From contig NC_134030.1 of the NCBI RefSeq assembly GCF_964204645.1, forward strand, positions 16,063,110 through 16,127,109: a stretch of DNA of 64,000 nucleotides, read 5' to 3'. Position numbers and translations under genes: made by a program. The notes below the pieces were generated by a model. It was not told the DNA's origin. It searched no databases and saw only the letters and a program-made list of their open reading frames with translations. Position 1 is the first letter of the stretch, and every line of letters begins with the position of its first letter. Source of the stretch: Tubulanus polymorphus (taxonomy: Eukaryota > Nemertea > Palaeonemertea > Tubulaniformes > Tubulanidae). Positions 23,501 to 38,500 of this stretch are shown here, piece by piece.

Positions 23501-26500
23501 CTTTTTTACATGGAAACAATATCGCAAAAAATCATCTACGTTGCGCACAGGAAATTTGTCTAATAGCGTAGATTTCAAGAATTATTCTAAAATTATAACT
23601 TTGTCCAGAGCGTCATCTCTGTCTTAAAAATGAAACAGTACATTGAATATGTGCGCGCTTTTACGTTACCAGCTATTCCTATAGTCACTATTAGAATGAA
23701 TGGCAGCTTATTGGAACACTGCCAGTTTCCTGGAAACTTAAACTAGGCCACATGTCAAGGCATGTTTTCGCACGATGCACACTAGAATTCAAACATATGT
23801 TCCTCATAGTCGGTCGGCCATGATGTCACATATCAGAGGGTGGCTGAATATTGGGTATTGGAAACCTCTTCCAATGTTGGCCACGGACGCTAAAATACCG
23901 GTACAGAAGAAATCGGCTATTAGATCGTTTTAAGTCCTGGAATTTACCACTACAATATTCAGACCTCGACAGACCTTATAGTTTACTGCTTAGTAATTTC
24001 AGGTCACAAGAAATTACAATTTATTACACATTCTGAACAGAAAACACAGCGCTCATCTTCTGCTATGATTATTCAGCCTATTTTCATGCAGTGTTGCCAG
24101 CACCAAGCTTTGCTATATCCGGAAGTATTTATTGACATACACAAACTTGCGAGCGCCTAAGGCGCGAAGCAATTTCGGGGGGTTTGGGGGTCCCCCCCCA
24201 AAAAATTTCAGAAATTAGAAGCGTTTTCCGAGCACTTAGAGCGATCGTGAACCCATGAACAACTTATTATATTCTGGAAGGTAATGGCTATTTCCAATGT
24301 GGCACATCCTCATTCGTTGACGATCAGCATCTTCTCACGCATTACGGGTCGAGTCCTGAATTATTGCAGTTCAAATGCGCCGATGAACGCTCACAAATTC
24401 AAGATCGTAGCGCTTGAGCGCTTAGTTGGCAAGGAAATATTTAAAATTTCGTTAATAATCAATTTATCCGTGAATATCATGCAACTCATTTTCCGGGGAA
24501 CTATCGCATACGGGCCTATTGAAAATAAAAAAAATGGAACATTCAAAAAAGGACGGATCATAGATAGTTTAGGCCTAAGCCTATATAGATGATCATAGAT
24601 GTGTAACTTGAAGGGACGTACCTATGAATGCTCTGATAAAGATGATCTAATACAAGCGCGGCGCATCAGCAAGTCAAGTGGTGGTTACAGTACAGAAGTT
24701 TATTGAACTCCAAAATTTTACAATACACATTCGAGTATAAAATCAATAAAGTTATAAGCACTACTCTGTATACTTACACAAAAGCCGCTCGACCGCAGAG
24801 CTGCGCGGCGTCGTCATGACGATCGGTGGTGGTGCAATCATCACAGCGAATGCGTATGGGTGGCCGTTCTAATAAAAATTTACGGCATTTTCGCGCAGTA
24901 AGGAGGAGAAAATTTTTCGGATTTTTTTTTGAAAGTTTCGATTTCCGGAACTCCGGAAATTTCCGGAAGTCTGGCAACACTGTTCATGTCAAACATTCAC
25001 GCGTTACAGCATCACCGTAGTGTACTGTACGAGCTTGTGTGTGTGTGGTGTAGCACTCTGCGTGCATGTGGAGGCCTCGAGTAAGTGAATATTCGCTTAC
25101 ACCTCAATGTCAATCAAAACAATCACCGGGTATTATAATGAAACAATACCTATGGCACATGAGTGAAATAATTACATCCTCACCAGCAATGAGCATTTGA
25201 AATCGGCACGTATACGGCACCTAGTCCAATGAAACGTACGCCATTCTAGGGCTTTCCCATAATTATTTTAGTAGCGGCAGAATTGCCCGTATATCCCAAA
25301 AACAGCCAATCCCATTCGCTTGTAGAGACGACGCCCCTAATCGAGGTCATTGCAATTTTATACGCGAGAGCTAAGAATTTTCCCGCCAAAAACAGTTTTT
25401 CGTAGAATTTTAATTCAGTTGACCATGTCATCGACGGAGGTTCGCCATGTCTTCAATCGCATCGATTATACGTCATTTAAGCCGTGAACCAATGAAACAA
25501 ATGCTCACATAAAAAAACGTACCGCGATTTTACATGAATTGGCTCAATGCCAACATCATATCGCTGACAAAGGTAAACCAAAAAAGGGACGATCGATGGA
25601 TCACTCTCACCCGTAAAAATGTCGATTTAGCCAGTAAAGTTAGTCGATGATGACCATCTTTCTACGCGCCATAAAACAAAGATGAGTAGGTGGCGCCAGC
25701 TGATGGTTGGCTTACTCTCAAAGTCATTTATGGCGGGCGCCAGTCGTCTAAAGCAACTTGGCTATTATGTCAGTCCAGGGAACGTTTTTTGATGGGTATA
25801 CAAGGATTATGCCTTAATAGCTATTTTTAGGAACAAATACCACCACAAGTCAGCCACCTTAAAAGGTGAAATATCAGAAATATATAGGCTTTTTTCCTAC
25901 ATGATTGGACAACATCCATAAATTTCCAAAAGATTTCATTAACTGGTTCAGGCAGTATCTTTTACACAAGAATTTTCATCAAAATAGCCATCTTTAAGAA
26001 CTTAGTTGCGGCGACCAGTCAGTCATCTTGATGAGTGGAACCTCCAAAATGAAAAGACTTCTTCCCATCATGATCTGACATGTCATAAAATTGCAAAAGA
26101 TTTAATCCACTGGTACAAGCTTTATCTTGTACACACAGACGTTTTCCCAATAGGTCCTCTAAAGTAGAGACTCCAGGGCTTTGCTAAGTCCGATAAAATA
26201 TTGTGACAAATAAATCAGAAAAGTTAAAACTGATTATTTTCGATCCCACTTTACCAGCTATTTGCTAAATCATTTAATGGAAATGAAACTCATGGAATAA
26301 TATTTATTGCAAGTAGCCCTTTCCAGTGTGACAATAAACCGAGGCAAGTCTATAGTAATTTATTGTTCGTGTTCAATCTTTGTAATCTGTTCCTTTAAGT
26401 ATTCATGTGTGCTCTATTGTCACCACACAATAGAGGGAAAACTATTTGATGTATGGTTTCTAAGCCGCCAACCCCTGAAAATTGATTTGAGTGACATCGC

Positions 26501-29500
26501 CATTCAGGTCAGGAAACAATTTCAGGGACGCCCTAAAATTTCAACTTCTTAACCTTAAATGAAGCACTTATCTTGTGCCAAGGGGATAGAGCTGCGTCCT
26601 GAACGAATGTTTGTAAAAAAGCACGGAAAATATTCAGGAAATCTAATTCAGTGTTTGGGAAAGTCAAGCGCCACGGTGTTCACATGCCTTATCATTTAAT
26701 ACCCGAGGACCAACTGTTAGCCCCAGTGTTCACTTGCCTTATCATATTACTGCAATGGCATATATTGATCACTTAATCCCCTACCGCTAGCGAAGAATAG
26801 CTAACTTTCTGTTGAAAATTTTGAAATGTTCAATAGTCTGTGACACTTGTTTCCCGAGAATGTTTCCCGAGAGAGCAGGACGAACTTTGAAATTCTATGA
26901 CTGTCTCGCAAAATCTGGGGTGTCTGGCAGCTCTGTGGTTATATTCTAAAAACATCAAAAATCTTGTCCATTTGTACGGCGTTTCAATGATGTAATTAAG
27001 CATAGCATAGCAAATCACTACACAGGTTTTTTTATCAATATAACCGCTGGTATGCCTAAAATAAATATTTCCCTAAGAAAATATGTAGGCCTCTCTAGTT
27101 TGCGATGTCACTAAACAGGCACATGTTATAGTGATGTCATTCATTGATGTTGGTGATACTTAAGTTCCCATGCTCCAGCCAACCGAAATGAGGGTATTAA
27201 TAAAAAATCTGCCACGATAACTTTCTGCATGCACAGTGACTGGCAATTCACGTGAAATTTTAGAGTTCAATTTGGAGCAATTACTGTCAAGATGATCAAT
27301 AACAAGAAAAACATTTCTTAAAATGGACTCAATGTTGGTCAGTGTGAACTTTTAACAGGAGGCCCACGGGCCTGATACCTTCATGATGCAGTAGAAGAAG
27401 AATGATCCAGTATTCAAAGTTTTACATATAGATTAACATTGTAACGATGTCACAAGTTTTAAAATAGTTAAGATGGTATAGGCTATGTGGCGATAACGTT
27501 CATTTTCTGTTAATATATCCTTACATCAAAAGACAAGCCCATTTCAGCTGCCCTAAAGATCACACTACATTAAAAAATGCATTAAGAATTGGTATAGGCA
27601 TCATGCTGAAAAGAAATCCAAGACGGCTAGCAACCCTGGGGGCCATACTTGAACTCAATTTTCAATAAGGGGTAGACATTTCATCTACCAAAACTCTTAC
27701 ACCTAGTATCATGAAAATGCATCAATAATTGCAAGCCGTTTCGTGCTAGAAATTCAAGATGGCTGACCTGGCAGCCATTTTTGAAAGCCGATGACCTCCA
27801 TATACAAAAGGCATGGACAGCTTACCTACCCTGATCCTCACACCAAATTTTGCGGAAATCCATCAAGAATTGCGACCTGCATTAGTGCAAACAAGAAATT
27901 CAAGATGGCCACTGCAATGGCAGTCATATTTGATTACCAATTACTTTTTTTTTAACAATAGGGGTGGTCATCTCGCCAGACCCAACCTTCAAGCGAATTC
28001 TCAAAGCGATTCATCGCAAATTACTGGCGAATTACTGTGTCGATTTAATTCCATTCCAGAGGTCCTGGCTTACGCCTATGCAATAGGAGTCAATTAAGAT
28101 TTGTCTCTCCACATAAATTAGTGGGACTATAATGGACCATTTGTTGACACTAACCTTTAATAAACTTCATATGGATACAATGAAGATAATTCCACCCTAT
28201 AATTCACTATTCAACGATCGACGCGCAGCTTAAACATGGCGCCGTCATTCAATACACCAGTCATAATGAATCTCTACGCATATCAAAATCACACTTGAAT
28301 TACAAGTGTTGACTTATGATAAACGATCGAAATCTATAGCAATTTGATAGGGAAAATAGCAGCACTATAGTTAAGAAATGTTGATAAACCACCTCCGACT
28401 GTCTAAGTATTTAAAAGCTTAATAAGATTAAAGTATTTATTCGTTTGACAAATCTTCGTCTAGCTCCCACCAACAAGTTATAAATGGTGACACGAAAATG
28501 ACGTCATCGACTCACTACCATCTTATAACCTGGTAAAATCAGTCCAGTTAATTCTGGAAGCCCTGCAAAGGGTGTTAAACATTAGTATTCATTATCGTAT
28601 CTACACGATAGCATGTTCATGTTATGGTGCTCAGATTTCTACCCGCCCTGTGGGTTATTTGTCAGTTCAAATATAATACAAAATTACTTGATTCTTAGAA
28701 AATGACTGAAGTGAAAGTGACTCAGCGAAATCGATCTGTTGGATTATATTATCTTTTTTAAATAATTCAATTATTATTTCAATTTTTGTTATTGTTGTGA
28801 TTTGGTAGTGGGTTTCCCAGTACTCAAAATATAAAGATTTCTCTGAATATGATTTGCTCATATCCTACCTTTCTAACTGGATTGTACACAAATATGTTAA
28901 ACAAGAAGCCCAAGGGCTTTGACGCTACAAATATCATTACCAGACGGGTGTCTGATGCTAGTACAGTGGAACTGGCGTAAGTCGGACACTTCCGGACCAC
29001 TGAAAAATGTTTGACTTAGAAAAATTCCGATTATGAGAAAGTCAGATTTTGGTAGTTTTCTAAGAAAAATCCGAGTTAGCTACAGATTAAAAACCTAACC
29101 CTAACAACTGATTGACACAGGGTCAATAATCTATTATGATAGCCGACTACTATTGTAAACATATGAGTCGGTCGAGAGAAAAATCGATCTACCAGTGTAA
29201 AAAAAGAAGCGCACCGGTGACAATCTTTTGAAAAAAGCCGACTTTCCGACTTCTAGCCCTAGGATCCTTCTTTGAGACAGATTTTGATAGGAAAATGAAC
29301 TGAAAAAAAGGGACCTTTGAATTTTGGCTGATTTTGACGATTTCCTGACTTAAAGCTGTCCGAATTACGCCAGTTCTACTTGTACCTTGAGCCTACCATA
29401 TAGGCTAACTGACAAATGATTTTACAGTTCCTAAAAGGGTTCCCATAATTAGCCACTGAGCTGCTATTACATGGTAGGCCATTGCTTAGAATTGACCACC

Positions 29501-32500
29501 TAAGCATCAAAAATGAAGCAGTTCACATTCCCAGCCAGTAAGGAGCTCGAGTGCGTTGGAATCAATCAATTATTGCCGTGGTCACTTGCAGGTTCTAATA
29601 TGTTGCCAGGGCAAATTTAATTCAATTTCATTTAGAAATGTGGCATTCAATAAAACGTGATTCAGTAAATTATTTCCGCGGCTTTCGCTGCTGCAGTTCC
29701 TACACCACTGGTGCCAGAGTGAAAATATCAAAAACAGTGAATAAGAAGGATAAGCTTGAGTAAGGCTTAACTCATCTTGGTGGCACAATCAGAAAAAGTG
29801 TTTTCCTAGAGTTAAAAAGAAGCTCTTTGAATTATCTTATCTTTTTAATTTACCAAAGAATCCTTTTTTTGGATGCTGTCGTATTTTGAGTCCACCTTTC
29901 GATTGTTTAGGATTTAACAAATCTCTGACTTGTTCATTGTAAATCTCCAGCATACTGAAGGTCACCTGTCAAAATGATCATATAAAATGTTAATGAGTGG
30001 TGACACTAGTTCGACATACTGCAAATAGAAAATACTATTTCTAGGCATTGACACTTATCTAATAGGACTGAAAATCAGGTCATCCCATGTGAATAATTTG
30101 TTTGCAGCAACACGGACCCAAGTTTTCAGGGGGAGTCGGTAGGTAGGTAGAAATTAGTTTTTTCACAAAATTTTAGGGCAAAAAAAAGACAATTTTATCA
30201 TCTTCTACATATGAAAAACAAAAAACAATATCACATATTGGCATTGTGGATGGGAAATTTATTTAATTTCCTAGATTTCAAGAATAGTTCAAACATTATA
30301 ACTTCATCTGGAGTGTAATCCACGTGTTTAAAATGAACATTATATAAATATAATGAACATATATGCTCTACAACATTACCGGCTTTAAAAGAGTCACTAG
30401 AATGATGAGCTGCATATTTGAACACTGCCAGCTTCCTGGAAAACTTAAACTAGGCCACAGGTCAATGCAAGTTTTCACCCTATGCACACTTGACTAAAAA
30501 GAACGTAGCGCATACATCGGCAGTGGGTTGGTCAAAAATGATCTATTTCAATCTATTTCAATGAATCCCAGAAAAGTTTTCACTCAGTACCACTGAAGTC
30601 GGGAAGGTTGGGTGACGGCAAACAGACAATTATTTCACTGGAAAATAATATGAGCAACAAGATGGAACTTTTATAGGATTGTTTCAATAGCATGTGAGAA
30701 AACTGTTCTAATAAATGAATATCAAGGATAAATAAAACTATTGTTGCAGATAACACTGCAGAACTAAAATGAGAGTGCTATCCATGTGGTTGGGTTTCAA
30801 ATCTCACCTTGATGGTAACTTTCTAAAAGCGGAGAGGAGTGCAGAATGGAATCAGGGGGGGAAGAGCGCAGAATAGCGTGTCTCGAGTATTTGTGGATTA
30901 GACGCATACATTGGCCTATGAAATTTTTAAAATAAAACTTGAGACAATGACCAACACAAGAATGACATAATATCAATTAATAATAATGATTTAAATTGAA
31001 AATGTTTAATCCCCATCCGTGTGACCAGGCTATGGGGCATGATTCCCTTTATCTGGATTCGACCTGTGGCAGGTTTGGAGACATCGACACTGATTCTATC
31101 TATATAAAATGAATGTTGAGACAATAATGTTTGAATCATCGCTACGAATATCCATTACCAACTTGCAAGCACAGTCAAAAGCTTCAAACAATCATTTTCA
31201 TCATATTCATTTAATTAAAGCTTATAATAATACGTTTCTATAGAAACCAAACCAAATTTTTTTTTTTTCAAATAGATGGCCGTGTCTTAAGGCATTAAAG
31301 GCAACATTTTTCCAGACACACAGAAAAATCGAATATGCAGCTTGTTAAGAAGTTTGTTGAGTAATTGTTATATTCAAGGCACTGACTGTGGAGGACAAAA
31401 TACAACAACAAAACTATTTTATTCGACTCATTGGCAATCTTGATGGCATGCCTGGTTTAGATCTAAACCCCAGGCATAAATGAACAAGTCGATCGTGTTA
31501 TTCTGGGGAGTCACATGCGTATTACTCCGTAGGATTTAGTCACAAATACCCTGTTAGATGAATACACAGTATCAAATGATATTTCAGAATATTATTTCAA
31601 TAACGATTTGTAAACCGAGAAGAAACCGGACGAGATTTCTGTGAGACCTAATGCTCTGCTCCATAAATACTTGAGACACACTATTCTGTGCTCCGCCCCG
31701 CGATTTCACTCTGCTCGGCCTCTGCACTCCGCTCTGCTATTAGGTTAACCACCTTGAGAGACTAGGATAAATTAAACATTCTCATACACAATGTTTCATT
31801 TGATTCCATATGAATAGCTGATGTGAATGATGGCACTAACAATTTAAGCCGGTTTTGTCAAATCGCGGAATCACGGAATCGCGGAATATTCCAAAAACAC
31901 GAAATTTATTCATTTTTACTATAGATAGTAACCGCGTTTTTTCATGGGATACCCCTTGTCTGACAAGGCACCGGACGCATATTTTCATTACCAGTACCTA
32001 TGCGATAATCTATTACTATCGTCACTCAACAAATTAATGATAATTCCAAATGAGAAAATGGAGAACCTACGTAGGCAATTGATACACATTATACATATTT
32101 TTGCTCTGGATTTTTTATGCGTCTCGTGCATCTAAATTGACCTTTCTTCGAGTGTGGTGAGAAGAGTTAATAAAAATTCAATGATATTAAACACTATATA
32201 TAAAATGGTATCTTTTTAACTCCATAATTTGTGAAGAGAAAACTGTTACTCATTGCTTCCCGTTTATATTCCTTGGGACTAAGATACGTATCAACGGTAC
32301 TAGACAGCATTTTCTGGTAAAATTATTACCGCGGTACATGTTTGGTCGTAGCACACATTCACGTTTGCAGCCATCTAAAACTACATATGGCCCAACCTAG
32401 AACGACCGTGCTCAAATCTACTCGGATCGCAAAAAGTTGATTAACTTCGATAACTGATGTTTGCCTTGGTGCCGATCTCTTTGTCCGACTACATTGACTG

Positions 32501-35500
32501 CTGCTGCAGCTGGTTACTGGCAGCCAGTGAACGGTATCATAAAAGAATGTCGGATAAAATTGCGATTCGACACCGGATATCCCCGCTAAAAACCCAGTTA
32601 TTATTTATAGTGATAGTGAAGAAATTCCGTTTTTAAAAAATTCTGCGATTCCGTCATTCCGCGATATGACAACACCTAATTTAAGCCATCTAACCAACAG
32701 ATTTATTATCACTAAAAAACCTTGTTATGATTACAAATCATAGTGTTAATGATCTTATGAAATGATATCAATTTTATTCAAGTCATTTTTAGTGAACCAA
32801 GCAGTTCATCGAATCAATAATGATTTATTGTTACATAAGAATAAAATGGATTGGGGTCTGGTGGTGATCAGGTGTGAACAAGGCTACTAACTACTAACTA
32901 CAATTGTCTAACAATCATCTCACTGGGACAAGTGATATGAATTATATAACCGATGGCCTATAGACCTATCTACCAACTGTGCTCCCTAGCCTATATCCCA
33001 GTGTACCAGTTACCTACAGTACCGGTACCGAGAGTAGCTCAAACTAGGATATCAGTGGGGCAAAATACTCTACCAACTCTAGTTGATAGTCACATAGCTA
33101 TTCATGATTCTTAAATGGAAATAGGAATATGTACAAGCTATTTAGTCCAATGGGCCTACATTAGAGTATAAGCAAGTCTGTGAGTTATACAGTCATAATC
33201 TGGTACTAAAAGTGGTTCAGAGGATTCACCCAGGAAGAATTTGTTTGGTTAAAAACAGGTTTCTATCCATTTTACAGGGCAATAAATTTGCTACCCGGAT
33301 TTTTATTCAATATTTCCATATACACGGACATTCACACTTAGGTAGTTGTACCAGAGTTAGACTTTATAACATCTTTTAAAGAATTATAAAATTCTAAAAC
33401 AACTTAAAAGCTAAAAAATACCTTTCAGTCTGACAAAACCAAAAATAAAACTGTAAACAACAAATTCCAAACATGAATTAAAATCATTTTTCGAGCATAA
33501 AATACATATATTTGACTTGTTGCCAGGAGAAGTATATAACAGGATTACTTACTTCATATTCAACTTTCTCGCCCAATGCCTTTTTTGCATCAATCCCATT
33601 GAAAATCTCTTCACAAAATTGTGGAACAATACCTTGAAAAATAATATCAAATATTTTGTTAAGCTTAATTTTCATCTAAGAACAAAAACAAGAATTCCAT
33701 ATATTGGTATCATTCAACATTTCTTGAGAAATTCATCCTCACTAGTATAGGATTCATTCATTGAAAATCCAATTAACACTCAGTAAACAGGTGTGAGAAA
33801 CAGGATTCATGGACTAAATGAATTGATGGAAACCAGAGATTCAAGTTCTTAATTCTAAGAAATTCTACATACCTTTATTACTACCATAACCAACAACAGA
33901 CCAACTCTTTCCAGACCCAGTCTGACCATATGCAAACAACGTCGAGTTATATCCTTCCCATGCATTATTCAAAACACCACAACCCAAATCATCAAAAACC
34001 TTCCTCTGCAAAATATTCATTAAGTTTAAGGCATCTAAATCCGTAACACAATTTACTGAAAAGTAGCCCTCACAAGCCTGAATTCCCAGTGTATACGTGT
34101 GTGTGTGTGTGTGCGTGCGTGCCTGTGTGTGTGGTCAATTCTGATCAAAATAAAAAACCAAGATGGCAACTAAAGCTTCCATCCAACTGACAGTAACGCA
34201 GACTCCTTTCCTCTGTACTTATACACCAAGCATCCAATCAACTAATTGCCTTCAGCTGAACATAGGGGAATTTAATTACCACTTATGTCCCCGGAGCCAG
34301 GTGTAAGTGGATCCACGACTGACCACATCAATCCCGGAGGTAAAACAACCCGAAGGTCAACTTCGAGGTCCATCAAGCCCCTAGTCAAATCATCTCATTG
34401 AAAGAAGCATCGAGATCTGACCCTCAGTCCTCTGCAATATTGGAATAAAAAGGCGAGATCTCTCACCCCTCCTGGACTCAACTTGTTCTGAATAATAACG
34501 AAGGGCCTTCATGGGACAAAGGGTCCAGTGTGGTAGATCCTGAGATACCTGATTTTGGTTCTTAGCAAAAAATGACAGAAAAGGACGCAACTGTACTTAC
34601 ATAAAACCCAGGCCAAAGATGATATGACCCGGATTCAAAGTCAGGCATGCAATTCAGAACTTGCCGCCATTGCTAGTAACAGTAAAAAGGTCTTTTTAAT
34701 CAAGTCTGACCAAGACACCTCAGCCAGAGGTTCAAACGGTTTCTCATCAGATATCTCAGGTCTATCCATAAGTCCCACGGCGGGAACCCGTGAAGCACCT
34801 GAGGCCTAGCTATTGCCAACACAGCAATAAGATTCAATATTCTCAAATGTACCATGATATCAGAAATACTAGCTTACTGATATCCTTTTATCGTTACCAC
34901 TGACAAATGTAAGTGATTGAACAAAAACTGAACTAAATCCCTGAATTGTGCTTCTTGTTTACCTGGTCCAATAGCCTAATTTGATGATCAAGGGAGTCAG
35001 AGGAAAGGCATACGCTGACAGCCCATCCCAAAGGAACGAGAGAGCATCCTCCTCCAATCAAACTGATCAGGATAGGAGGTTCAAACACAGCGCACTTCCA
35101 GTTGAAACTAATCGCCAACAGATCTCAGAGCAAAAAGCCGATCAATGCTCAAACCCCATTCACCACCTCCTCACCATTCACCTGGAATGGCTCTCCCCTG
35201 ACGTGACAATGCCTCCGCTAGCCCATTCAGCTTTCCTGCTATTTGTGACATGGACAATGAATTGTCTTTGATAGAAACCAAAGAAGAATACTGGGCTGAA
35301 ACAGATTCCACAACCTCCTCCCCTTGATTCATCAGGTTCAGACTGAATGAATGAATTGTTTTGGGATAAGTCATGCGCAACTTCGGGACCCGTACAAATT
35401 TGTTACAAAACAAAAGATCTAAGATGGTCTGTAGACCACCTGAGGCTTTTGGAACTGAGAGAAACAGAGGCTTTTGGATTTGAGAGAAACAACCGCAGAA

Positions 35501-38500
35501 TGAAACTTTCTTGACCAGTTGAAACACTCCCCTCTCTAGTAACTCGACCGAGGCCGGATTAAGATGCCTGACCGTCCTTTGGATGCATGTTAGGGTGGTC
35601 CACTGCCAAGGGGGGCTGAAGACGGAAACTTTTCCGGGCACATGACCCAGCAGTTTACCAAACGCGCCTCATAGCCCCTTTGACCGGGGGATGTTTTCTA
35701 CCACCCTTTTGAGGTCTCTCACCTCCCTGCCAACTGTTCGTGGCCTAGTTGGTATAACGGAAGTCCATCAATCGAAGGACTGTATGATCTGAAAGTGGAG
35801 GAAGAGGCTCTAGACCTTCTCCTCTTGCAAGGGGTCGGGAGTCCTGATAGCACTTTGGTCTCTCTTTGACCTTAGCCATCTGCTCCCCAACCACGGTAAA
35901 CTTGGTTTTTCCCCACTCCATACAATGGATGATTGTGCTGTGTCCTACCGCCTGCGTAGGACAAAAAGTAAAAATAAATTGCCCATGGGCAAAGTGTGGT
36001 TTACTTTGAAAGCTAGAGGTTGTTTGGAGTAAGGGCATTGCTTGAAAAATCTTTTTTGATTCGTAACTTCAAAGTTCTAGAAGTATATACTATATTCTAT
36101 CTTTCTTAAAGAATTATTTTGTAGTCAAATAAGACTAAAGATACATTTGTTTATGGTCTATGTCCATAATTTTGTATGGTACAGGTAGGCACGGCAGGGA
36201 AACTATTTTATATTTTCAAAAAAATATTTTTGCAGTATGAAACAATTGCCTCAAGGGTCACTATGGCCAGACTGTCAGCTTTTCATAAAATGGCAAATGA
36301 TGCATTCTGTGGGTTAAATTTGTCCAAATACACTCCCAGCTCATACAATCCCAGGCTAATGTCGTGTTTTCATAAGTAGCACAGAGAGCGAATTGAGCTG
36401 GCAGGAACAAATACCTCAGATAAATCTTTTCCCTTTCTCTAATTGATTTGAATGCGGAATAGAATTGAATTTTCTAAAATTGTTCTGAATAAAACAAACT
36501 TGAACTGGATTTGTTGTTTTGTTCAATAAAGTAAAATTGAATTGGGTTTGATGGTTTTTTTGCAGAATAAAATTTGATTGAATTTGCAGTTTGAGCACGT
36601 GGCTAATTATCATATCAAGGTCATCCATCAGATTTGAGAAAAAGCTATTTTTCCCGCACTTTGCACAATTGTCAATGATATTTTCTATAGTGCAAATAAA
36701 AATATTCCTCCAAAAAACCAAATCAACTAAAGATTTCACAGAAATCGATATTGAAATACAATTTAAGATCTTAAGATAAAACCCAGAAGTAAAACGGTAG
36801 TTTACCACGGGTTCATGTGAACACCTGCTGATCTTTGCGGCTAAGCCAATCATAGAGGAGTCTTTGCTTTCTGATTGGCTTTTTAAAACAGATATTTTTG
36901 TGATCAGATTTTCGCGAAAGAGCTCATATAAATTTTAAGGATGCCCTCTTTTAAAATTCAGCTTCAAAGGGGTTAGAGAAAGGTTAATGCTCTCATGAAT
37001 GATTTGTATGAATATATGCTCAGTTGCACAGTCAAAGAGCCTTTGCTCTGGAAACCATGTCATTTAAATTCGCTCCATTTGTATAGTAATAGGCTCAGCC
37101 CACGGCTGGCCTAAAAATATTTAAATAAAATTCAGGTGATGTTTCATTTCAGAGGGTGGCTGAATTTTGAGTCTTGGAAACAAAACCTCTTCCAATGTAT
37201 GGCCGCGGAAGCTAAAACCGGGGCGTAGTATTAGATCGTTTTGAATCCTAGAATTTACCACTACAATATTCAGACCTCCAACTATACCTATAGTTTGCTG
37301 GCCTAGTATTTTCAGGTCACAAGAAATTGCAATCTATTACAAATTCTATCCAACAGAAAACACAGTGCTCATCTTCTGCTATTATTCAGCCTGTTATCAG
37401 TACAGCAAGCAGCATTACAGCATCACCATATAGTAGTCAGTGTGAGCGTGTGTTTGTGTGCGCAACAGTCTAATGTATAGCACTCCCGCGCAAATGGAGG
37501 CCTTGTGTAGTGAGCGTTCGCTTCACTTCAGTCTCAATCAACACAATCACCGGGTATTAAAATGCAACAATACCTATGGCATTATGTGAAATAATTATAT
37601 TCTCACCAGCAATGAGCATTTAAAATTTGCACATATACGGCACAATGTCCAATGAAACGTTCGCCATTAATAACTTTCCCATAAATATTTCAGTAGTGCC
37701 GGAATTCCCCGTATATCCAAAAAACAGCCAATTACATTCGCTCGTAGAAACGACGCCCCCCCAATCGAGGACATTGCAATTTTATACGCAAGAGCTAAGA
37801 ATTTTTCCGCCAAAAACAGTTTTTCGTCGAATTTAAACAGAGTTGACCATGTCATCGACGGAGGTTCGTCATGTCTTCAATCGCATCGATTTATACGTCG
37901 CTTAACCCGAGAACCAATGAAAAAAATGCACACATAAAAAAAGGTACTGCGATTTTACATGAATTGGCTCAATGCCAACCTCATACTGCTGACAAAGGTA
38001 AACCAAAAAAGATATTTTTCAATACCGTTATCCGTGGTTTTCTACGGATCTGCGAGGAATTCTCATCTCTGATTGTTATAAGCGCCAGTATAGACCTGGC
38101 ACAGTATCAATATAGTATTCAATTCCCTTACAAGCACACAGCCTATACAATATACTGTAGGGTAACTCCACGTAATTTCGGAAGACCACATAAATTCGGA
38201 AGTTTTTTTTCTACAGCATCTCCGCGGTCGCGGAGAGGGAATACCTACGTGGATTAGGCCAAATTAGATATAGGGGAGGTAGGTTGGTATTTCCTGGGAA
38301 TTCCACGGGATTCCGCGCCATTTTGATGACGTAGTACGCATTTCTTTCTGGCACACGAAATCAGCGCGGCAGGGCGAAAAAGTCAGTCATGTAAGTAAAT
38401 TATTGATTCGCCCCGCTTTTACGGAATTTCGTGGCAGCCGATACGTAAACACTGCCAAGAAGTTCTAGGAAGTCGATAGTTTGTTTATAAACATTCATTT

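Larger units (their letters stand above)
23214..25585 (+). repeat. Repeat X copy, truncated at the DIRS border and holding two insertions
   Basis: X sequence starts at its internal point TTATCTTTCTTAAAG and resumes after insertions at about 23382-23819 (repeat U) and 24089-24982 (a MITE). It ends with the ORF start at 25425 and the donor at 25572. Here the ORF keeps the 148-nt consensus length but has one CGA-to-TGA stop, typical CpG decay. ITR-like DIRS sequence follows at 25665, so X appears to sit within the DIRS copy. Confidence 0.65.

Noticed and set aside
31020-31110. Exon-like text [20 protein letters not shown] in the kinesin intron
   Set aside because: It does not fit the kinesin order or phase: the exon expected next to 33553 was found at 29854-29965.
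35745-36038. A 97-codon minus-strand ORF as a host gene
   Set aside because: It spans the border between DIRS copy 2 and repeat X; part may be a gag remnant but no motif confirms it.
36416-36853. A 145-codon minus-strand ORF
   Set aside because: It covers repeat S; related segments at 2670-2790 and 43795-43990 do not keep the frame, and no motif is present.
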